The translations under genes and the position numbers were made by a program. Shown here one piece after another: positions 57,891 to 64,000 of a DNA stretch of 64,000 bases. Numbering within the stretch: the first letter of the stretch is position 1; every line of letters starts with the position of its first letter. Source of the stretch: JANPCX01 sp966211815 (GTDB taxonomy: Bacteria; Pseudomonadota; Gammaproteobacteria; Burkholderiales; Burkholderiaceae_C); contig CBIHOD010000002.1 in assembly GCA_966211815.1 (NCBI GenBank), positions 62,001 to 126,000 of the forward strand. Direction: 5' to 3'. The notes under the pieces were generated by a model, which was given only the letters and a program-made list of their open reading frames with translations, had not been told where the DNA came from and searched no databases.

Positions 57891-58937
57891 ATGTCCCAAG
57901 CAGGCATCGAATTCAAGAACGTCATCAAGCGCTACGGCGGCCCGCGCTCGGCGCTGGTGGTCAAGGGCATCAGCTTCACCGTGCCCAAGGGCAGCTTGAC
58001 CACCATCCTCGGCCCCTCGGGCTGCGGCAAGACCACCACGCTGCGCATGATCGCCGGGCTGGAGACGCCCAGCGGCGGTCAGATCCTCATCGACGGCCGC
58101 GACGTCACCACGCTCGGGCCGGCCGAGCGAAACGTCAGCATGGTGTTCCAGAGCTACGCGCTGTTCCCGCACATGAGCGTGCTGGACAACGTCTGCTACG
58201 GCCTGTCGGTCAGCGGCACCAAGCCCGACGAGATGCTGGAGCGCGCGCGCAAGGCCATGGCCGCGGTCGGCTTGACCGGGTTCGACGACCGCCTGCCCAG
58301 CGAGCTGTCCGGCGGGCAGCAGCAGCGCGTGGCGGTGGCGCGCGCGCTGGTGCTGGAGCCTTCGGTGCTGCTGTTCGACGAGCCGCTGTCCAACCTGGAC
58401 GCGCGGCTGCGCCGCTCGATGCGCGAGGAGATCCGCGGCCTGCAGCAGCGCCTGGGCCTGACGGTGGCCTACGTCACCCACGACCAGAGCGAGGCGCTGG
58501 CGGTGAGCGACCAGATCATCGTGATGGACAACGGCGTGATCGCCCAGGCCGGCAGCCCGGCCGACCTGTACGAGCGGCCGCGCAGCGAGTTCGTCGCCGG
58601 CTTCATGGGCGAGGCCATGCTGTTCTCCGGCGAAGCGCTGCCCGACGGCTCGGTGCTCGTCGGCCCGCTGCGCGTGAAGGCGCTGCACGCCGTCAAGCCC
58701 GGCCCGGTCAAGGCGGCGATCCGGCCGGAGGCCTGGACGCTCGGCCAGCCGGGCGAAGAAGGCCTGGTGGGCGTCGTCTCCAAACAGGCCTACCTCGGCA
58801 GCTTCTACGAATTGACCGTCGACACCGGGTTGGGCCCGATCTTCGTGGTTTCCCCCGACGTCGAGCGCAGCTGGAAGATCGGCGACACCGCCACGTTGCG
58901 CCTGCCTTCGCGGGGCATTTCCGTGGTGCCGGTCTAG
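57891..58937 (+). CDS. ABC transporter ATPase (FbpC/AfuC type), second copy
   Basis: A 348-residue ATPase. Walker A GPSGCGKTT is at 41-49, the signature LSGGQQQR at 139-146, Walker B LLFDEP, and a C-terminal regulatory domain follows (about 240-348). It starts 43 bases after the permease stop, the position of the cognate ATPase in Afu/Fbp operons, so this copy is the more likely partner of the permease. The earlier copy (53146) is a paralogue separated by the receptor and permease genes. Confidence 0.94.
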   Translation: MSQAGIEFKNVIKRYGGPRSALVVKGISFTVPKGSLTTILGPSGCGKTTTLRMIAGLETPSGGQILIDGRDVTTLGPAERNVSMVFQSYALFPHMSVLDNVCYGLSVSGTKPDEMLERARKAMAAVGLTGFDDRLPSELSGGQQQRVAVARALVLEPSVLLFDEPLSNLDARLRRSMREEIRGLQQRLGLTVAYVTHDQSEALAVSDQIIVMDNGVIAQAGSPADLYERPRSEFVAGFMGEAMLFSGEALPDGSVLVGPLRVKALHAVKPGPVKAAIRPEAWTLGQPGEEGLVGVVSKQAYLGSFYELTVDTGLGPIFVVSPDVERSWKIGDTATLRLPSRGISVVPV

Positions 58938-59042
58938 GCCTTCCCCCCATCGCCACCCCCGCCAAGCCGGGCCCGCGCAAGCCGCGCGCGGCCCGCCGGG
59001 GTGCCTTCGCCCCATTCGCGCCGATGCAAGCAAGGAGTCCAC

Positions 59043-60047
59043 ATGAACCTACCGCGCCGCCGATTCACCACCGCCGCCGCCGGGCTGTTGCTCGGCGCCG
59101 CCCAGGCCGCGCGCGCGGCGCCGCCGCCCGAACCCGGGGTCCTGGTGTTCGGCGTGATCTCGCCGCGGTCCGCCGAGCAGACGCGGGCCAACTGGCTGCC
59201 CTTCGTCAAGCGCATGGGCGCCGGGGTGGGGCAGGCCACGGACCTGCGCGTGTACGAGAACCAGGCGCAGATGGTCAAGGCCTTCGTCGCCGGCGAGGTC
59301 GACGTGGGGTGGATGGGCAACGCGCCCGCGTTGGAAGTCGTCGAATCCGGCGCCGGCTCGGTCTTCGCGCAGATGGTCACCAAGGAAGGCAGCTTCGGCT
59401 ACAAATCGGTGCTGGTGGTGAACCGGGACGCCAGGATCGCGACGCTCGGCGACGTCCTGTCGCAGGCGGGGCACTTGCGCTTCAGCGACGGCGAACCCAA
59501 AAGCACTTCGGGTTTCCTCGTGCCGCTGTACTTCGCGTTCCAGAAGAGCGGCATCAACGACACCAAGGCGATCTTCAAGGAATATTCCTACGCCAGCCAC
59601 CAGCAGAACCTGAAGAAGGTGGCGCAGGGCGAGGTGGACGTGGCCACCGCGAACACGGAGGAGGTCGCCTTCTTCGCGCGCGACTTCCCGCAGCTGGGCC
59701 CGCGCTTGAAGGTGGTGTGGGAAAGCCCGTTGATCCCGCAGTCGCCGCTGGTCTGGCGCAGCACGCTGTCTCCGGAGACCAAGCGGCGCATCAACCATTT
59801 CGTCGTCAACTTCGGCGCCGGCGGCGCGCAGGAGAAACAGATCCTGGAGGCGGTGAACAGCCTGTCCCGTTTCCGGCCATCCAGCAACCTGCAGCTGGTG
59901 CCGATCGCCGACCTCGAGATGTTCAAGGCGCGCCAGGCGATCAACAACGACCCCAAGCTGTCCCCGGCGGAAAGGGCGCAGCGCATCGACGAAGTGATAC
60001 GCCGCGGCTCGCGCATCGAGATGCGCCTGAAACTGGCCCCCGGTTGA
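59043..60047 (+). CDS. PhnD-family periplasmic binding protein
   Basis: A 334-residue phosphate/phosphonate-type receptor (PhnD/PtxB/SsuA-like). The signal peptide carries a twin arginine (LPRRRFTTAAAGLLLGAAQA), so Tat export is possible. The core is LVFGVISPRSAEQTRANWLP, then GEVDVGWMGNAPALEVVES, YKSVLVVNRDARIATLGDVL and GEPKSTSGFLVPLYFAFQKS. The last two are the phosphonate-receptor signatures (domain contacts with phosphoryl groups). ATG 59043 follows AGGAG. No PhnC/PhnE genes are present, so it is an orphan or may feed the neighbouring transporter. Confidence 0.9.
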   Translation: MNLPRRRFTTAAAGLLLGAAQAARAAPPPEPGVLVFGVISPRSAEQTRANWLPFVKRMGAGVGQATDLRVYENQAQMVKAFVAGEVDVGWMGNAPALEVVESGAGSVFAQMVTKEGSFGYKSVLVVNRDARIATLGDVLSQAGHLRFSDGEPKSTSGFLVPLYFAFQKSGINDTKAIFKEYSYASHQQNLKKVAQGEVDVATANTEEVAFFARDFPQLGPRLKVVWESPLIPQSPLVWRSTLSPETKRRINHFVVNFGAGGAQEKQILEAVNSLSRFRPSSNLQLVPIADLEMFKARQAINNDPKLSPAERAQRIDEVIRRGSRIEMRLKLAPG

Positions 60048-60072
60048 CGGGGCCGCCGTAGCGTCTTGAAGC

Positions 60073-60088
60073 AACCCGGTAACGGGTT
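60073..60088. promoter_or_regulatory. Perfect palindrome upstream of tal
   Basis: AACCCG, GTAA, CGGGTT is a 6-bp perfect inverted repeat 70 bases ahead of the tal start and 26 bases after the previous stop. With no T tract it is more like an operator or stabilising hairpin than a terminator. Confidence 0.35.
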
Positions 60089-60157
60089 TGCCCTATGCTT
60101 TGCGGCTTCGCACCCCTGTCTCCGGCCCCCCGGCGCAGGCCCATTCGGAACCTCCCT

Positions 60158-61117
60158 ATGAACCAGCTCGACCAGCTCAAACAATCCACCACCGTCGTCG
60201 CGGACACCGGCAACTTCAAGCAACTGGCCGCGTTCGCGCCGCGGGACGCGACGACCAACCCGTCGCTCATCCTCAAAGCCGTGCAGCAGCCGGACTACGC
60301 GCCGCTGCTGGCGGAGACGGTCAAGGCGCACGCCGGGCTGCCGCTGGACGGCATCGTCGACCAGGTGCTGGTGCGCTTCGGCCTGGAGATCCTGAAAGTG
60401 GTGCCGGGCCGCGTGTCCACCGAGGTCGACGCCCGCCTCAGCTTCGACGTGGCGGCCACCGTCGAGCGCGCGCACCGCCTGGTCGCGCTTTACGAGGCCG
60501 CGGGCGTCGGCCGCGACCGGGTGCTGATCAAGATGGCCGCCACCTGGGAGGGCATCCAGGCCGCACGCATCCTGGAACGCGAAGGCATCCACTGCAACCT
60601 GACGCTGCTCTTCTCCTTCTGCCAGGCCGTGGCCTGCGGCGAAGCGGACGTGAAGCTCATTTCCCCCTTCGTCGGCCGCATCTACGACTGGTACAAAAAG
60701 AGCGCCGGCGCGTCGTGGGACGAAGCCGCCAACGCCGGCGCGAACGACCCCGGCGTCAAGTCGGTGCGCCAGATCTACACGTATTACAAGAAGTTCGGCA
60801 TCGCCACCGAAGTGATGGGCGCCAGCTTCCGCAACGTCGGCCAGATCACCGCGCTGGCCGGTTGCGACCTGCTCACCATCAGCCCCGAGCTGCTCGCCGC
60901 GCTGCAGGCCGGCCAGGGCCCGGTCGAGCGCGTGCTCGACCCCGCCTCGGCGGCGCGGGACCCGATGCACGCCGTCACCTACAACGAGGCTTCCTTCCGC
61001 TACGCGCTGAACGAAGACGCGATGGCCACCGAGAAGCTCGCCGAGGGCATCCGCGGTTTCGCCGCCGACGCGGACAAGCTCGACAAGATGATCGCCGCGC
61101 TGCAGCAGGCATCCTGA
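60158..61117 (+). CDS. tal: Transaldolase
   Basis: A 319-residue TalB-type enzyme of the non-oxidative pentose phosphate pathway. It moves a dihydroxyacetone unit between sedoheptulose-7-P/glyceraldehyde-3-P and erythrose-4-P/fructose-6-P. The Schiff-base lysine is in RVLIKMAATWEG (about 126-137). The DATTNPSLILKA motif is near residue 30 and CNLTLLFSFCQAVAC near 150. ATG 60158 is the family start; the frame is open 21 codons further. pgi follows 90 bases downstream. Confidence 0.97.
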   Translation: MNQLDQLKQSTTVVADTGNFKQLAAFAPRDATTNPSLILKAVQQPDYAPLLAETVKAHAGLPLDGIVDQVLVRFGLEILKVVPGRVSTEVDARLSFDVAATVERAHRLVALYEAAGVGRDRVLIKMAATWEGIQAARILEREGIHCNLTLLFSFCQAVACGEADVKLISPFVGRIYDWYKKSAGASWDEAANAGANDPGVKSVRQIYTYYKKFGIATEVMGASFRNVGQITALAGCDLLTISPELLAALQAGQGPVERVLDPASAARDPMHAVTYNEASFRYALNEDAMATEKLAEGIRGFAADADKLDKMIAALQQAS

Positions 61118-61207
61118 TTGCCCGTCCCGGGGCCAAGCCCGAGGCGACGCGCGCGCTCATCCCCGACCCCGACACAAGGCGAACCTGAAAGACGGACAGA
61201 CGACGAC

Positions 61208-62851
61208 ATGGAAGACACCGCGACCCGTTGCGACCGCACCCTGGCCTGGTCGGCCCTGCAGGGCCACTTCCAGGCGCACGGCAAGGACTTCGACCTGCGC
61301 GAGGCCTTCGCCGCCGACCCGCAGCGCTTCGAACGCTGGGGCCTGGAAGCGCCGGAGGTCTTCGCCGACCTGTCGAAGAACCTGATCGACGCGGCCACGC
61401 TGCGCTTCCTCGGCGACCTGGCCCGCGAGTGCGGGCTCGAAAATCGGCGCGACGCGATGTTCGCCGGCGAAGCCGTCAACACCACGGAAGGCCGGGCGGT
61501 GCTCCACACCGCGCTGCGCGCGCCGACCGGCGAGGGCCCCCACAGCCGGGACGTGCACGAGGTGCTCGAGGCGATGCTGGCCTACGCCGAGGGCGTGCGC
61601 GACACCGCCGCCAGCGGCATCACCACCGTCGTCAACATCGGCATCGGCGGCAGCGACCTGGGCCCGCAGATGGTGCTGCCCGCGCTCGACGCCTTCTGCC
61701 ACCGCGGGCTCAAGTTCCATTTCGTCTCCAACGTCGACGGCCACGACATCGCGCCGGTGCTGCGGGAGTGCGACCCGCGCCACACCCTCTTCATCGTCGC
61801 GAGCAAGACCTTCACCACCCAGGAGACCATGGCCAACGCCCGCGCCGCGCGCGACTGGTTCCTGGCGCACGGCGGTGTGGACACCGCCCGGCATTTCGTC
61901 GCCACCACCACCAATGTGCAGGCCGCCGCCGAGTTCGGCATCAAGACCACCTTCGGTTTCTGGGACTGGGTGGGCGGCCGCTATTCGATGTGGAGCGCGA
62001 TCGGCCTGCCGATCGCCCTGGCCATCGGCGCCGCGAATTTCCGCGCCCTGCTGGCCGGCGCCCATGCGATGGACCTGCACTTCAAGCAGGCGCCGCTGGA
62101 GCGCAACCTTCCGGCCGTGCTCGGCCTCCTTGACGTCTGGTACCGCAACTTCCACGGCTTCGGCAGCCGCAGCGTCGCGCCCTACCACCAGGGGTTGAAG
62201 CGCCTGCCCGCCTACTTGCAGCAGCTGGAGATGGAGTCCAACGGCAAACGGGTGGACCAGCGGGGCGAGCCGCTGCCCTACGCCACCAGCCCGGTGGTCT
62301 GGGGCGAGCCCGGAACCAATGGGCAGCACGCCTATTTCCAGATGCTGCACCAGGGCACCGACCCGATCCCGGTGGAGTTCATCCTGGTCAAGCGGCCCAG
62401 CCACGCGCCGGCGGCCGAAGGCGGCGACGCCGCGCTGCAGGCGCAGCTGGAGCGCCAGCACGCGATGCTGTTGGCCAACGGCCTGGCCCAGTCGCAGGCC
62501 CTGATGCAGGGCAAGACGACGGCGCAGGCGATGGGCGAAAAGGCCCCGACGGCCTCCACGACGCTCGACGCGGCGACGCTGGCGCGCCACCGCACTTTCC
62601 CCGGCAACCGTCCCAGCACCACGCTGTTGCTGGAGGCGCTGACGCCCCGCAGCCTGGGCGCGCTGGTCGCGCTCTACGAGCACCGCGTGTTCGTCAGCGG
62701 CGCGGTCTGGGGCATCAACAGCTTCGACCAGTGGGGCGTCGAGCTGGGCAAGGCGCTGTGCAACGACCTGCTGCCGCGCCTGGCCAGCGGCGACACCGCC
62801 GGCCTGGACGCGTCGACCCAGGGCTTGATACGGCGCCTGGCGCTCCGGTGA
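61208..62851 (+). CDS. pgi: Glucose-6-phosphate isomerase
   Basis: A 547-residue enzyme interconverting glucose-6-P and fructose-6-P. Signatures include GIGGSDLGPQMVLPAL, FGFWDWVGGRYSMWSAIGLP (about 252-271), SNGKRVDQRGEPL, and the C-terminal GAVWGINSFDQWGVELGK with the second catalytic His/Lys region. ATG 61208 (MEDTATR) is the family-length start. It lies with tal downstream of the transporter and ends at a strong terminator (62879-62910). Confidence 0.97.
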   Translation: MEDTATRCDRTLAWSALQGHFQAHGKDFDLREAFAADPQRFERWGLEAPEVFADLSKNLIDAATLRFLGDLARECGLENRRDAMFAGEAVNTTEGRAVLHTALRAPTGEGPHSRDVHEVLEAMLAYAEGVRDTAASGITTVVNIGIGGSDLGPQMVLPALDAFCHRGLKFHFVSNVDGHDIAPVLRECDPRHTLFIVASKTFTTQETMANARAARDWFLAHGGVDTARHFVATTTNVQAAAEFGIKTTFGFWDWVGGRYSMWSAIGLPIALAIGAANFRALLAGAHAMDLHFKQAPLERNLPAVLGLLDVWYRNFHGFGSRSVAPYHQGLKRLPAYLQQLEMESNGKRVDQRGEPLPYATSPVVWGEPGTNGQHAYFQMLHQGTDPIPVEFILVKRPSHAPAAEGGDAALQAQLERQHAMLLANGLAQSQALMQGKTTAQAMGEKAPTASTTLDAATLARHRTFPGNRPSTTLLLEALTPRSLGALVALYEHRVFVSGAVWGINSFDQWGVELGKALCNDLLPRLASGDTAGLDASTQGLIRRLALR

Positions 62852-62878
62852 GGGCGCGCGCCGGAACCCTCGGCATGG

Positions 62879-62910
62879 AAAAAAGCCGCCCCTCGAGGCG
62901 GCTTTTTTTT
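62879..62910 (+). terminator. Rho-independent terminator after pgi
   Basis: AAAAAAGCCGCC, CCTCGA loop, GGCGGCTTTTTTTT. A strong stem with long T run 27 bases after the pgi stop; the A tract lets it act on the minus strand as well. Confidence 0.93.
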
Positions 62911-62925
62911 GATCGCTCGAGCGGG

Positions 62926-63186
62926 TCAGGGCGCGTATTCGGACGCCCCGATGTCGAAGGCCCCTGCTGCGGACGCGCCCACGGCGGCCGTGCCCTTGTT
63001 CACCGCCGGGCTTGCGTCCTCTTTCACCGCCAAGCGGACGACTCGGGAATCGCCGTTTGCCCGGCCGCCGCGGGCAGGGGCGCTTTCACCGTGCCCGACG
63101 CACAGCAAGTGAGCAAGTGCCCACATGATCAATGTTGGGCCCATGCCCCACGGCGGCCATCGCCGCATGGCGAGAAGCCGAAGCAC
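62926..63186 (-). pseudogene. Remnant of a beta-helix/choice-of-anchor-type surface protein
   Basis: A minus-strand open frame of 86 codons whose last part reads DASPAVNKGTAAVGASAAGA then FDIGASEYAP and stop. SPAxxxGT...DIGA(F/S)EY is the characteristic ending of right-handed beta-helix (choice-of-anchor Q-type) secreted proteins, normally preceded by several hundred residues. Only this tail remains; the upstream part of the frame (MLRLLAMRRWPPWG...) lacks family sequence. It is adjacent to the pgi terminator. It is most likely the eroded end of a deleted gene. Confidence 0.55.
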
Positions 63187-63250
63187 CGACGCGACCCGGT
63201 GCGTGGCGGAAGGATCGACGGAGGCCTCCCGGCGTCCGTCGATGCGGTTT

Positions 63251-63577
63251 TCAGGCGGCCTGCGCCAGCAGCGCGCCGGCGCGCACCAGGGTGAATTGAT
63301 CGGTGTAGGCGTGGCTCATCTCGGCGCGCTCGGGCGACAGGATGCGCAGGGTGCAGCGCGAGACGCGGTCGCTCGGCCAATGTTCGGTGAAGGTCAGTGT
63401 CATGCCGTCCCAGGCGACGCCGCTGACTTGGGCCTGTTCGCCGGAATAGGTGTCCACCGCTTTCACCAGGAATTGGGGGCCTTTGGCTTTGACGGTGTAG
63501 AGCACGTCGGACCAGGCGGGCTCGTTGCTGTTCCAGTCGCCTACCGGCGACAACACTGACGGGGTCTTCATGGCCAT
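63251..63577 (-). CDS. Small hypothetical protein
   Basis: A 108-residue soluble protein, family not recognised. It is rich in beta-type segments (WSDVLYTVKAKGPQFLVKAV, VAWDGMTLTFTEHW, RCTLRILSPERAEMSHAYTD), with no signal peptide or membrane helix. ATG 63577 follows GGAG at nine bases; ATG 63571 is an alternative. It is alone, between the beta-helix remnant and the divergent partial gene. The compact beta pattern suggests a small barrel, but no function can be inferred. Confidence 0.7.
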   Translation of the reverse strand: MAMKTPSVLSPVGDWNSNEPAWSDVLYTVKAKGPQFLVKAVDTYSGEQAQVSGVAWDGMTLTFTEHWPSDRVSRCTLRILSPERAEMSHAYTDQFTLVRAGALLAQAA

Positions 63578-63888
63578 TTGTGTTCACTCCAGTGCTTGCA
63601 AGGTTGGGCGCCGTTCCCGGCGCGTGGGCCTTACAAAGCATTACGCATGCCAGCGTTGTCGCTCCCAGGCACGCCGGGCGTGGCATGGCGGACAGTGTGT
63701 GGAAGCCCGCACTCGAGTCCGGCAAGGCGTGTGGATTTCCGCCCAACCTCCGAGAAGCCGCCGGCGCGCCTCGAAACGGGGACAGGCCGTGCCTTGCAAA
63801 CCCGCCCCACTTGCCCCAGCATGCGGTTTTGTCCCTGGCCCGGGTTGGTGCGCCCGACAGGCCGGCCGCGGCGCCCGGCGCCCTTCCC
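63578..63888. other. Intergenic region
   Basis: This 311-base divergent gap contains no convincing gene on either strand. Promoters for the flanking genes are expected, but no clear boxes or palindromes are seen. Confidence 0.4.
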
Positions 63889-64000
63889 ATGCCCGTTGTC
63901 CGCCGATTGAATTTCCCGAGCAAATCTTCCATTTCCCGCCTGCTGGCCGCCGTGGGGGCCTGGTTGTGCCTGGTGGTCATGGCCCTGGTCGCCGGCGGCA
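63889..64000 (+). CDS. N-terminus of a membrane or exported protein (runs off window)
   Basis: The frame opens at ATG 63889 (MPVVRRLNFPSKSSISRLLA) and stays open to the window end. It shows a basic N-terminus followed by a hydrophobic stretch (AAVGAWLCLVVMALVAGG), typical of a signal anchor or first transmembrane helix of a sensor or exported protein. Only 37 codons are visible, so identity cannot be given. Confidence 0.4.
   Translation, partial: MPVVRRLNFPSKSSISRLLAAVGAWLCLVVMALVAGG

Noticed and set aside
54431..58937. Straightforward iron(III) transporter call
   Set aside because: Family includes iron receptors, but the FbpA-type tyrosine pair is not evident and the neighbours are phosphosugar genes; kept as an alternative, not as the call.
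63129..63980. A 283-codon minus-strand frame covering the small hypothetical gene and the window end
   Set aside because: Low-complexity shadow; the 63251-63577 frame has a good ribosome site and more natural protein composition.

Overview
The window is a GC-rich chromosomal segment from a betaproteobacterium, most likely a Burkholderiales member close to Comamonadaceae. The evidence is a Bug-type tricarboxylate receptor, an Omp32-like porin, HexR-controlled zwf, an mlaFED-mlaA-mlaC-mlaB operon, and the aroK-aroB-dgt-gltB-gltD block. Most of it reads as core chromosome. I saw no rRNA, tRNA or CRISPR array.

Layout. 1-5300: the 3' end of tyrS, dtd, an orphan branched-chain-type binding protein, a TauE/SafE exporter, a gamma-class carbonic anhydrase and a Bug receptor. 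5504-15077 (minus strand): an eight-gene unit with an acyl-CoA synthetase at its head, a complete LIV-type ABC transporter, a small acidic-tailed protein and a PaaK-like ligase at its end. A Crp/Fnr-type regulator at 15221-15958 diverges from it. 16050-16949: a cN-I type 5'-nucleotidase. 17261-21282: three consecutive membrane proteins, each with a four-cysteine zinc ribbon. 21321-28900 (minus strand): a type IV pilus minor-pilin operon, pilE-fimU-pilV-pilW-pilX-pilY1, visibly poorer in GC than its surroundings. 29161-39691: aroK, aroB, dgt, a degenerate REP-associated transposase, gltB and gltD. 39847-44028: the Mla lipid-transport operon. 44315-45202: a PEP mutase/isocitrate lyase-family gene with an apparent frameshift. 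45159-62851: sugar-phosphate metabolism (hexR, zwf, a second RpiR regulator, tal, pgi) enclosing a porin, a TctDE-type two-component system and an AfuABC/Fbp-type ABC transporter. 62852-64000: remnants and small unknown genes.

How the genes work together. The acyl-CoA ligase/LIV cluster looks like uptake of an organic acid coupled to CoA activation. The 45-63 kb block brings phosphosugar enzymes together with a transporter of the family that includes hexose-phosphate-binding AfuA, plus a porin and a two-component sensor. I propose it as a phosphorylated-sugar (or similar phosphorylated or iron-complexed ligand) uptake and catabolism locus. Other points that stand out are the zinc-ribbon trio and the composition break that begins inside its second gene, a REP-type transposase that has lost its HUH histidines and tyrosine, a PilY1 without its usual calcium loop, and a gene remnant ending in a beta-helix anchor motif.
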